The position numbers were made by a program, and so were the translations under genes. The notes below the pieces were generated by a model. It ran no database searches. It saw only the letters and a list, made by a program, of their open reading frames with translations, and had not been told where the DNA came from. From a bacterium (lineage in GTDB: Bacteria; CSSED10-310; JAJRTK01), in the NCBI GenBank assembly GCA_024278345.1, contig JAJRTK010000425.1:1-23085 (forward strand): a DNA stretch of 23,085 nucleotides, read 5' to 3'. Shown piece after piece: positions 6,923 to 13,654 of the stretch (positions are counted from its first letter, which is position 1; the number at the start of each line of letters is the position of its first letter).

Positions 6923-8818
6923 ATGTTGCGAAAAAACCGATGGCTCATCGTTTTGACGGTGGCGTGGTCCGGATGCCGCATGGCTCCCCCGGAAGACCAA
7001 AACAAAACCCAGGTTCGCGTTCTCTCTTCGAGCCCCGCGCAAGACATCCGTGTGCAGGTCGTTAAACAGAATGACGAATCGAGGACTTTACTCGCCTACA
7101 TAAGAGCCGTCGAAGCCGAGCTGGATGCCCGTATGAGCGGCAGTGAAACCGAGGCGGTCAGGCTCCTTCAGCGAAGTATCCAGCAGTTAGAGGAAGTCGT
7201 GCGCCTGGGCTATGGAACCCTTCCGCTGCGCCTCAAAACTGCTTCTGGCCTGAGGTTCTTGGCGTCGCGCCAGTCCGACTCCGCGGTGCGAAAAAAACTC
7301 ATGGAACGAGCCGCCAAGCACTATTTCGAGGCACTGCGGGAGCATGGCGATTCTCACGAGGCCATGGAAGGCTATCTAACCATCGAAAGGGCCGTTCTTC
7401 GCACGCCTTTGAAGCAGACCATCAAAGTGTTCGAAGGTCTGGCACAAGAGAAGCCCGACGCCAGAGGCATTCGTTTTCGCCTGGGCGATCTCTACCTTGG
7501 CGCTGACAGACCAGACGAAGCGGCGAACCTGTTCGGAGAGCTCGCTGGGCAATACCCCAAGAATCCCAGGGTCTGGTACCAAAAGGGGCGCGCGGAATAC
7601 ACCCAAGGAAAATTTCAGGAGGCCTTGGCCTCTTTCGAAAAATCGACGCGCCTTCAAGGCGTCACCAGCGACATGTACGAAGCGCTTCGCGCGCAAGCCT
7701 CATGCCTCGTGGCCCTTGGCGAGCGACCCCGGGCTCAGGCCATTCTCGCACGCCTGGTGGCGGAACAGGAGAGCGTTGCCGAAAACTGGATTGAGTTGGC
7801 CAAATGGCATTTCCAGGGAAAGGATTACGACAGCACCCTCAAGGTGCTTGCCCGCGCCCTCAGCCTCAAACCGCGCAACTTTCTTGCCAATGTCCTCATG
7901 GGCCGGAGCTTCATGGCTCTGGGCCGCACCGATGAAGCCCTTAGCACTTACAAACGGCTCACCGTGATGTGGCCCGATCAGGCCCAAAGCTGGGCCATCC
8001 TAGGGGAAGCCCAGCTCAATACAGGACGGTTCGGGGATGCCGCTGACAGCTTGGTCCGCGCCAGAAAACTGCGGAGCGAAATGCAAAACGGCTTCCTTCT
8101 TGCCGAAGCTCTCAGGCTGGGGGGAAAGCTCAAACAAGCCGAAAAACTTCTCACCGAGCTCCTGGAACAGGCACCGGATGATTTCGACGTTTTGCGGACG
8201 CTCTTCTTCCTGAAACTCGACTTAGAGGAGTTTGGCAGCTCCTACGAAATCGCCCGCGGGCTCCACGATAAAAAGCCCAGTTTTCTGACCAACTACATGC
8301 TGGGCGCATCCCTGGAGCGTCTTGGCCGCCTCGACGAGTCCATCGTCTACCTCAAGCGCGCCATCGACGAAAAACCCGACTTCGCATCGGCCCGGAACTA
8401 CCTTGGTTACCTCTATGCCGAGCACGGGATTCACCTGGAAGAATCCATCCAGCAGATTGAGCTGGCCCTGGAAATCGATCCTGACAACGGCGCTTATCTC
8501 GACAGCCTTGGGTGGGCCTACTATCGCCTGGGTCGCCTCCAAGAAGCCCGACGGCAATTGGTTCGCGCCGTCGAAGCCCTGGATCGCGAAGGGGCCCCGG
8601 ATTCGGTCGTCTACGGCCATCTTGGAGATATCTATTTTGGGCTCTCCTGTTACGGAAAGGCTTTCGATGCCTGGAAGAGCGCCCTGAAGTTGGAGGAAGA
8701 CCCAAAACTGCGGCGAAGCCTCAAGAAGAAGCTCGGTCGATTGGAACTCAAGCAACCCTCACCCAGGGATTGTCAGCCATCCAAGGAAGAGGCCGTTTCT
8801 CCTACGGCCCTCCGATGA
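6923..8818 (+). CDS. TPR-repeat lipoprotein
   Basis: This 631-residue protein starts with a basic, hydrophobic signal (KNRWLIVLTVAWSGC) whose cysteine 18 could be lipidated, although tryptophan at -3 is unusual. From about residue 120 to 610 it is nearly continuous tetratricopeptide repeats, for example PDEAANLFGELAGQYPKNP, RLDESIVYLKRAIDEKPDF and NGAYLDSLGWAYYRLGRLQEA. It is probably a periplasmic scaffold anchored to a membrane. No enzyme domain is visible. AGGA lies seven bases before the ATG. In related gene orders a protein like this precedes the LolB/DUF4292 lipoprotein and ispE. Its partner and exact role are unknown. Confidence 0.85.
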   Translation: MLRKNRWLIVLTVAWSGCRMAPPEDQNKTQVRVLSSSPAQDIRVQVVKQNDESRTLLAYIRAVEAELDARMSGSETEAVRLLQRSIQQLEEVVRLGYGTLPLRLKTASGLRFLASRQSDSAVRKKLMERAAKHYFEALREHGDSHEAMEGYLTIERAVLRTPLKQTIKVFEGLAQEKPDARGIRFRLGDLYLGADRPDEAANLFGELAGQYPKNPRVWYQKGRAEYTQGKFQEALASFEKSTRLQGVTSDMYEALRAQASCLVALGERPRAQAILARLVAEQESVAENWIELAKWHFQGKDYDSTLKVLARALSLKPRNFLANVLMGRSFMALGRTDEALSTYKRLTVMWPDQAQSWAILGEAQLNTGRFGDAADSLVRARKLRSEMQNGFLLAEALRLGGKLKQAEKLLTELLEQAPDDFDVLRTLFFLKLDLEEFGSSYEIARGLHDKKPSFLTNYMLGASLERLGRLDESIVYLKRAIDEKPDFASARNYLGYLYAEHGIHLEESIQQIELALEIDPDNGAYLDSLGWAYYRLGRLQEARRQLVRAVEALDREGAPDSVVYGHLGDIYFGLSCYGKAFDAWKSALKLEEDPKLRRSLKKKLGRLELKQPSPRDCQPSKEEAVSPTALR

Positions 8819-8879
8819 GCCCCATCTTTGTCACCCCGGTTTTGCGCGGCCTTCGCCGAAGAATATCTTCGTGCCCCGT

Positions 8880-9060
8880 TTCTTTTCTTGGGTTGCGTTC
8901 CGCTCCCAGCGGCGGCAATCCGTCCGCCGCCACTCGCCTTCAGCCCATACTCCCCCCGTCCGCCAACCCTCGCCTTTCATCGCCCTGGACAGAGTTCGCC
9001 GCCCTGGAGGCGTGTCACCACGCCATTTCCGGCCGAACGGTCTTCTGGACGATCAGCAAC
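8880..9060 (+). repeat. Family D repeat mosaic
   Basis: The 276-bp gap between the TPR gene and the family A element contains no gene. It holds GGGTTGCGTTCCGCTCCC (8890-8907, inverted copy at 4310-4327), the hairpin GGCGGCAATCCGTCCGCCGC (8911-8930, relative at 24-44), CCACTCGCCT (8930-8939), and GCCTTTCATCGCCCTGGA (8972-8989, exact inverted match at 10112-10129). The pattern is a patchwork of short shared blocks rather than one clean element. Confidence 0.5.
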
Positions 9061-9094
9061 TTCCGGCTGAGATTCAGAAAGTAGAGTCCCCGAA

Positions 9095-9248
9095 GGGACC
9101 TATCACATTGTCGTGTTTTTGCTTTACAACTTTCTTCGCCAAAACGGTGGCACCGGCATCTTGCCGGTGTAGCGCCCTCCGGGCTGCACGGAGCCGGGAA
9201 GGAGGCCCGCCCCAGCGGTGATGTTGTCAACCGGATCTGATAGGTCTC
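9095..9248. mobile_element. Family A MITE-like element, copy 3 (154 bp)
   Basis: The left end is GGGACCTATCA and the right end TGATAGGTCTC, with one substitution in the terminal repeat. Perfect 8-bp direct repeats TCCCCGAA flank it at 9087-9094 and 9249-9256. The interior is nearly identical to copies 2 and 4. It sits 32 bp before the start of the LolB-like gene, so it separates that gene from any promoter further upstream. Confidence 0.92.
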
Positions 9249-9280
9249 TCCCCGAACACCGGAGAATCACGGAGAACGCC

Positions 9281-10078
9281 GTGGGAGCCAATCGCTTATT
9301 CGAGATCGGGAAGCCTGGTCTCTTGCTTGTGGGGATCTTGGTGCTGGGACTGTCAGCGTGCGGACGTGGCCACTCCGATCCTTTCGCGGCGCTACCCCTG
9401 GTTTCCCATTCGGTGTCGGCCGGATTCATCGATGCCGTTTCCCGGTACCGGAAAAGCCAACAGGGAATCGAGGCTTTGAGCGGTCGGTTTGTTGGCCGTG
9501 CCGTGGAGGGGCGGCGGAAGCGGAGCTTCAAGCAACTTTTCGCCCTCAAGCTTCCAGATTCCTTGAGAATAGAGATTGAGACACCCGTTGGACAGAGCCT
9601 TGCCCTCTTCGTATCAGATGGCGATTTCTTATTTTACAGGGAAAAGGGCCAAGATTCCCCCTGGTTTTCCAAAGCCAGCACCGCCGCGATGGAGCGCTGT
9701 TTCGGCTATCGGCTCGGCGTGGAAGAGTTGGTCAGGACGTTGGCTGGATGGATGGAACCCCTGGATCTAACGGTCGGAATGGCCGTTCGGCGGGCCGGTT
9801 CCGTTGTTTACTTGGCTAGCCGTGCAAGGCCAGGCCGCCTGGAATACGGATTTGACAAAGAGGGAGGTGTCTTGCGCTCAAGAACCTTTTACGGGTCCCA
9901 AGGAAAAAGACAAGTGGTGGTCCTCTATAGGGCTTTTACCGGTTCCCAAGGGCGGATTGCTCCCTCGCGGATTTTGATTCGCGACCTCCAAGGAGAAGGC
10001 TCCGTCGAGTTGGAGGCGGTGCGGTTGCGATTCAATCCCACTCTTTCGGACAGGGTGTTTTTGCCTCCGAAAAAGTGA
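9281..10078 (+). CDS. LolB/DUF4292-like outer-membrane lipoprotein
   Basis: I choose the GTG at 9281, preceded by GGAGAA, giving 265 residues; frames opening earlier start inside the family A element. The signal peptide ends in a perfect lipobox LSAC, with cysteine at residue 27. The mature part has a LolB-like beta-rich pattern (ALSGRFVGRAVEGRRKRSF, LRIEIETPVGQSLALFVSDG, FLFYREKG, then strands near the C-terminus). LolB proteins insert lipoproteins into the outer membrane, but sequence identity with true LolB looks weak, so DUF4292-type is the safer name. Position supports it: in related genomes this gene precedes ispE and tRNA-Gln. Here ispE is not found. Confidence 0.7.
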   Translation: MGANRLFEIGKPGLLLVGILVLGLSACGRGHSDPFAALPLVSHSVSAGFIDAVSRYRKSQQGIEALSGRFVGRAVEGRRKRSFKQLFALKLPDSLRIEIETPVGQSLALFVSDGDFLFYREKGQDSPWFSKASTAAMERCFGYRLGVEELVRTLAGWMEPLDLTVGMAVRRAGSVVYLASRARPGRLEYGFDKEGGVLRSRTFYGSQGKRQVVVLYRAFTGSQGRIAPSRILIRDLQGEGSVELEAVRLRFNPTLSDRVFLPPKK

Positions 10079-10111
10079 TGGAGGCAACTCTCCGAGGGCT
10101 CTTGCCATGGT

Positions 10112-10129
10112 TCCAGGGCGATGAAAGGC
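10112..10129 (-). repeat. Family D block, exact inverted copy of 8972-8989
   Basis: On the minus strand this reads GCCTTTCATCGCCCTGGA, identical to 8972-8989. It lies just after the LolB-like gene, in spacer sequence with no gene. The surrounding bases match less well. Confidence 0.5.
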
Positions 10130-10248
10130 CAGTGGCCCACCATTGGAGCGATGGCGACTCCGGCCGCGCGGAAAGCCTGCCAGGCTGCGCAAAGCTTGGC
10201 TCGAATCCCAAATGAAGATCGTGTGGCGCATTGCTCACTTCCCGGAAT

Positions 10249-10573
10249 GGGGTATCCACTTAGCCGGGACACACGGAAAAACCCCAAAAAGACGCGCAGC
10301 GTACAAAAACGTGGGTAAGGAGCCCGTTCACCGCAAGTTGCAACGGGAAATGAGCGCGCTCCCTGGTGCGTGCGGGGCGAAGCGCGTCCAACAGCTCGTT
10401 GGCCTGCGTCACGGTCGCGCTCCCTGGTGCGTGCGGGGCGAAGCCCTGCCAGGGGATGGAATCTCCGGACGACCGCCGGGTAACGCAAACGTGACCCGCC
10501 GAGCGACAGCGAGGCGTTGCCCGGACGCTTGCGATTCCACATCCCGGGAATGTCCCGCCTTGCGTGGATACCC
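10249..10573. mobile_element. Family C hairpin-array element, copy 2 (325 bp)
   Basis: The left end GGGGTATCCAC pairs with the right end GTGGATACCC, and the inner TIR (CCGGGACA at left, TGTCCCGCC at right) matches copy 1. CCGGAAT is directly repeated at 10242-10248 and 10574-10580, a 7-bp target duplication. Internal hairpins include CCCGTT/AACGGG (10323-10347) and GGGC/GCCC around GAA (10436-10447). A 29-bp direct repeat (10355-10383 and 10416-10444) shows internal duplication. It occupies the position where ispE would be expected. Confidence 0.83.
10355..10444. repeat. 29-bp perfect direct repeat inside family C copy 2
   Basis: The segment beginning CGCGCTCCCTGGTGCGTGCG and ending GGGGCGAAGC occurs at 10355-10383 and again at 10416-10444, offset by 61 bp. 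Between the two lies a short hairpin, CCAAC/GTTGG. Copy 1 has only one equivalent. Confidence 0.8.
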
Positions 10574-10753
10574 CCGGAATGCGAGGCCCCTATCCGGGAG
10601 GCTGATGCGCATCGCTTACTTCCCGGAATCCTTGGCCCCATCGAGTGTCGGGCGCAATCCGTCGCACCCTGTGCGGAGTCACGCGCAGACCGAAAAAAAA
10701 TCTAATTTTCTGGTTCGGAAGCCTATCCACAACAGGCTCCTGGTGACCTGTTG

Positions 10754-10783
10754 TTGATCTGTCCCGGTGGTTTGGCTTATAAA
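10754..10783 (+). promoter_or_regulatory. Possible sigma-70-type promoter for tRNA-Gln
   Basis: TTGATC (10754-10759) and TATAAA (10778-10783) are separated by 18 bases, about 110 bp upstream of the tRNA. The -10 is good and the -35 mediocre. It is the best candidate in the spacer, but it rests on consensus matching only. Confidence 0.3.
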
Positions 10784-10893
10784 AAGGCGGCAGTTTAGCC
10801 TCCTTTATCGCCCCCCCCTTTTGGGACCATTTACCGTGGCGGTCGCCTCTTGACGGCCTCATGCGGGGGGGAGGGAGTGCCCGGCTGTTTTGC

Positions 10894-10969
10894 AGGGGAG
10901 TGGCCAAGCGGTAAAGGCATCGGCCTTTGGAGCCGACATGCGCAGGTTCGAACCCTGCCTCCCCTGCCA
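10894..10969 (+). tRNA. tRNA-Gln (anticodon TTG)
   Basis: A full cloverleaf can be drawn. The acceptor stem is AGGGGAG/CTCCCCT, the anticodon stem TCGGC/GCCGA closes the loop CTTTGGA giving anticodon TTG (reads CAA), and the T arm is GCAGG-TTCGAAC-CCTGC. The discriminator is G and CCA is encoded at 10967-10969. The weak A1-U72 pair is usual for glutamine tRNAs. In many proteobacteria this gene sits between ispE and prs; neither is present here. Confidence 0.96.
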
Positions 10970-10974
10970 CATCC

Positions 10975-11105
10975 TTTTTCTGACGGCAACAGCATCAATG
11001 CCCCCTCAAACCTGGACCAGATTACGGCTCTTGCCACCGATATCGGTGCGGACATCAGATTCGTGACAGGATCCGTCTGCAAGGCCGTGGGCGAAGGCGG
11101 AATTG
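10975..11105 (+). pseudogene. Decayed fragment of mlaD (MCE domain end)
   Basis: This stretch aligns with the reverse complement of the intact mlaD around 21540-21675, corresponding to residues about 117-158. Both encode LDQITALATDIGADI and then VTGSV and AVGEG. In the 86 bp from TGGACCAGAT to GGGCGAAGGC I count 8 differences by eye (about 90% identity). Several change the residue (K to R, S to F, R to C, N to K), and there is a small deletion, so it is not under protein-level selection. It begins about 6 bp after the tRNA CCA end and has no MCE start or downstream part. I infer a partial duplication or rearrangement remnant. Confidence 0.85.
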
Positions 11106-11305
11106 GCGATGCGTAATGCCCGGGGGTGCCAACGTGGGGGGGACGATGCCGGCTTTCCATCGCTCGTTTCGCTTCAGGGGGGGAACGTCAAAACTACTCC
11201 TATTGGAGGGCTATGGCCGAGTAATGCACGACCATGGGTCTTGATAAGGTTTTTCCATATTGTGACAGACATGAATGAACGCTGAGTCAAGGCGCTGGTA
11301 GAAAG
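11106..11305. other. Spacer with no recognisable gene
   Basis: About 200 bp between the mlaD fragment and the next family A element. I see no coding pattern, tRNA or repeat. If the usual gene order applied, prs (ribose-phosphate pyrophosphokinase) would lie in this area, but none of its motifs is present. Confidence 0.6.
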
Positions 11306-11313
11306 GAACGAAG

Positions 11314-11467
11314 GGGACCTATCAAATTGTCGTGTTTTTGCTTTACAATTTTCTTCGCCGAAACGGTGGCACCGGCATCTTGCCGGTGTAGCGCCCTACG
11401 GGCTGCACGGAGCCGGGAAGGAGGCCCGCCCCAGCGGTGAAGTTGTCAACCGAATCTGATAGGTCTC
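11314..11467. mobile_element. Family A MITE-like element, copy 4 (154 bp)
   Basis: Left end GGGACCTATCA, right end TGATAGGTCTC. Flanking 8-mers are GAACGAAG (11306-11313) and GAACGGAG (11468-11475), a target duplication with one later substitution. The interior matches copies 2 and 3 with only scattered changes (for example GCGCCCTACGGG for GCGCCCTCCGGG). The mutated duplication suggests an older insertion than copies 2 or 3. Confidence 0.9.
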
Positions 11468-11551
11468 GAACGGAGGCCTTCCGAAAGCTCGCGGCGCAGG
11501 CATGGACTGCAATTCAAGGGAGCGGAATCCAAACTTTCAATACAGAAAACC

Positions 11552-11842
11552 GGAGGCGGTCAACGGTGGTGCCTCTGGTCTCTTGGCTACGCTCGGGCCC
11601 GGTCGCCCGAAAAAACGCGCTGCGCATAGAGAGGGGCAGGGGAGCGAACTCCCTTGGAAATCTGACCCGTTGCCATGGAAAGCAACGGGTTCCCCGGGAT
11701 CAGCGGCCCAGCGAAAGCCTGGAGGCCGATCCGTCGCCGGGTTCCAGGGGCGTAGGCCCAGGGCTGCGCTTGGAATTCCGCACTGTGGCCGGTGTCGAGC
11801 GCAGGAAGAGTTGGCTCTGCCCACCACCGATGACCGAAGCCC
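11552..11842. mobile_element. Family B hairpin-array element, copy 2 (291 bp)
   Basis: The diverged ends are GGAGGCGGTCAACGGTGGTG at left and CACCACCGATGACCGAAGCC plus C at right. AGAAAACC is directly repeated at 11544-11551 and 11843-11850, an 8-bp target duplication. Bases from 11603 (CGCCCGAAAAAACGCGC) resemble copy 1 at 6500. A strong hairpin ACCCGTTGC/GCAACGGGT is at 11665-11690, and the common block TCGCCGGGT at 11734. It ends about 52 bp before the rplY RBS-start region and probably replaces the native upstream DNA. Confidence 0.8.
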
Positions 11843-11901
11843 AGAAAACCGTTCGGATGAGATAGTCCCGGATGAATCGACGTGAAGGAGGTAGGCTGTC
11901 A

Positions 11902-12534
11902 ATGGCCAGCAGATTGAAACTGTCCGTAAGGACGGAAACAGGAAAAGGTGTGGCAAGGAAGCTTCGGGATCGCGGTAAAATACCCGTGATCGTCTATGGA
12001 CATGGATCCGAGGACATCCCCGCAGTCATCGATGCACCAGGCTTTGTCAAATTCTTGATGACCCTAAAATCGGGAGTCCAGTTGATCGAGCTCGAAGTCG
12101 ATGGCGGCGAACCTCGAGATCCCATCCTCGCCTTGATCAAGGAGATTCAGTACCATCGAGTTTCGGAGAAAATTCTCCACGTCGATTTTCATGCCGTCCG
12201 TACTGAAGAAACAATTCGGGTTCGCGTTCCTGTCGATTACGTTGGCGTTCCCTTCGGAGTGCGGGAAGAGGGAGGCGTGTTGGAATTTGTTGCCCGGGAG
12301 ATAGAAGTCGAGTGTCTGCCGCGCTATCTTCCCACCAGGCTGCCCATCAATGTGTCGGAGCTGCGACTCGGAGAGGCTCTTCATTTGGAAGATATTGAGC
12401 TTCCAGAGCATGTAGAAACAAGAACGGATTCACGGAAAACCATGGTGCATGTGGTGAGCAAGGGGGTCGAGGCTGAGGAAGCTGAGGAGGCCGAGGAGGC
12501 CGAGGCGACGGAGGAAGTCACTGCCGCAGTATAG
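11902..12534 (+). CDS. rplY: 50S ribosomal protein L25/Ctc, long form
   Basis: L25 binds 5S rRNA in the large subunit. The 210-residue protein has the L25 domain at about 1-90 (LKLSVRTETGKGVARKLRD, GKIPVIVYGHG, ILALIKEIQYH, HVDFHAV) and the CTC/TL5 C-terminal domain at about 95-185 (VRVPVDYVGVPFGVREEGGVLE, LPRYLPTRLPINVSEL). It ends in an acidic EAEEAEEAEE-type tail of about 20 residues, common in long L25 proteins. GGAGG ten bases upstream selects the ATG at 11902 over an in-frame one 30 bases earlier. pth follows by 84 bp. Confidence 0.95.
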   Translation: MASRLKLSVRTETGKGVARKLRDRGKIPVIVYGHGSEDIPAVIDAPGFVKFLMTLKSGVQLIELEVDGGEPRDPILALIKEIQYHRVSEKILHVDFHAVRTEETIRVRVPVDYVGVPFGVREEGGVLEFVAREIEVECLPRYLPTRLPINVSELRLGEALHLEDIELPEHVETRTDSRKTMVHVVSKGVEAEEAEEAEEAEATEEVTAAV

Positions 12535-12555
12535 TCCACTCCTCAATTCCAGGCC

Positions 12556-12582
12556 AAAACGTCGGGGAATCCCGTTTTATTT
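12556..12582 (+). terminator. Possible weak intrinsic terminator after rplY
   Basis: AAAACG pairs with CGTTTT, and GG/CC continues the stem after a two-base bulge; TTTTATTT follows or overlaps the 3' arm. It would only partly separate rplY from pth. The stem is AT-rich and the call is tentative. Confidence 0.25.
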
Positions 12583-12618
12583 GTCGGACCCAAGAGCCAA
12601 TGGGAAAGGGAAAATGAA

Positions 12619-13239
12619 ATGGCCGCCGCTTTGTTGGAAATCACCCATGGTTGGCTTGTCATCGGCCTTGGGAACCCGGGGAAGCAGTATGCCGGGACTC
12701 GGCACAATCTCGGGTTTCTCGTGGCGGACGAGCTGCTTCGGCGGTATCCTCCCCTGGCCTCCATCGGCAATCCGAGCTCGGTTGTCGTGCGAATCGTCAT
12801 CGGCGGTTCGCCAGTGATTCTTGCCAAGCCCATGACCTACATGAACCGGAGTGGAGCAGCCGTTGCCTCACTCATCGGGCGCTTTCCAGAGCACCGGATC
12901 CTTGTGATTCACGATGATTTGGATCTGGCGGAAGGACGGATGAAGCTCAAGCGATCCGGAGGAGACGGCGGGCATCTTGGCCTGCGCTCTATCGTAGAGG
13001 AACTCGGGCATGGAAATTTTGCGCGCTTGCGGCTCGGAATTGGCCGGCCTGCCGATGGGGACGTTGTCCATTACGTATTGGAGGCATTGGCGGACGACCC
13101 CTTGAAAGAACACCTTGAGTGGGCGCGCAATGCCGCCCCTGTTGTCGAACAGGTGGTGCGGGAAGGACTAACGGCGGCGATGAATCGCGTGAATCGTCGC
13201 GTCGTCGAGGCAAGAGAGTTCACTGGTTTTACGCGTTGA
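12619..13239 (+). CDS. pth: Peptidyl-tRNA hydrolase
   Basis: Pth releases stalled peptidyl-tRNA by cleaving the ester bond, recycling tRNA in the cytoplasm. The 206 residues contain the family motifs: GLGNPGKQYAGTRHNLGF with N19 and catalytic H29, KPMTYMNRSG with N76, and the HDDLDL motif with D99. In the next motif the usual asparagine after GGH is leucine (GGDGGHLGLRSI, L120). Other family members also vary here, so activity is still expected. It follows rplY directly, as in most proteobacteria. The N-terminus is a few residues longer than usual before GLGNPG. Confidence 0.95.
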   Translation: MAAALLEITHGWLVIGLGNPGKQYAGTRHNLGFLVADELLRRYPPLASIGNPSSVVVRIVIGGSPVILAKPMTYMNRSGAAVASLIGRFPEHRILVIHDDLDLAEGRMKLKRSGGDGGHLGLRSIVEELGHGNFARLRLGIGRPADGDVVHYVLEALADDPLKEHLEWARNAAPVVEQVVREGLTAAMNRVNRRVVEAREFTGFTR

Positions 13240-13347
13240 GAAAGAGAGCGCCGAAAGGCGTCCAAAAAACCTGATATTGATCCAACTGGCGATGACGCTG
13301 GTAGGGATGATGGGAGGCTCCGCCGCGAATCCATCTCGGTGTGTCAA

Positions 13348-13524
13348 ACCCGGATTTCTCATCAAATCCCGTCGCGAGGCGGCGCGGGCGTGCAGCCGGC
13401 GAATCCGACGACAGGCAGGCACCGGAGGCGTAACAGAACTACGTTGAGGATGCCGGACCGGGGAGGGCGCTGTTGGCAGCGATGATTGCGTTGACGCACC
13501 AGGAATTTAATGAGATTTCCGGGT
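13348..13524. mobile_element. Family E inverted-repeat element, copy 1 (177 bp)
   Basis: Ends ACCCGGATTTCTCATCAA and TTAATGAGATTTCCGGGT are imperfect inverted repeats. CAA lies on both outer sides, possibly a 3-bp target duplication. A central block (13409-13452, with CACCGGAGGCGTA then ACTACGTTGAGGATG) is shared with copy 2 at 22901. There is no coding potential. It lies in the 415-bp pth-hppA spacer, which contains no other feature. Confidence 0.75.
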
Positions 13525-13654
13525 CAAAGGGTAGCTTCTCTTCGAGGGGGCCAGGAGCTTTCCAGAGAAATGGCCTCCCGTTTTGCGGAGAGATGCTTCG
13601 CTCATCCCTGGTGGGCTCGGCTGCCAACGACTCTTATGGAGAATGGTGAAAACT

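Noticed and set aside
10409-10612. 67-residue minus-strand frame near 10500
   Set aside because: It is read through the family C element and a similar peptide arises from copy 1, so it is a structural by-product.
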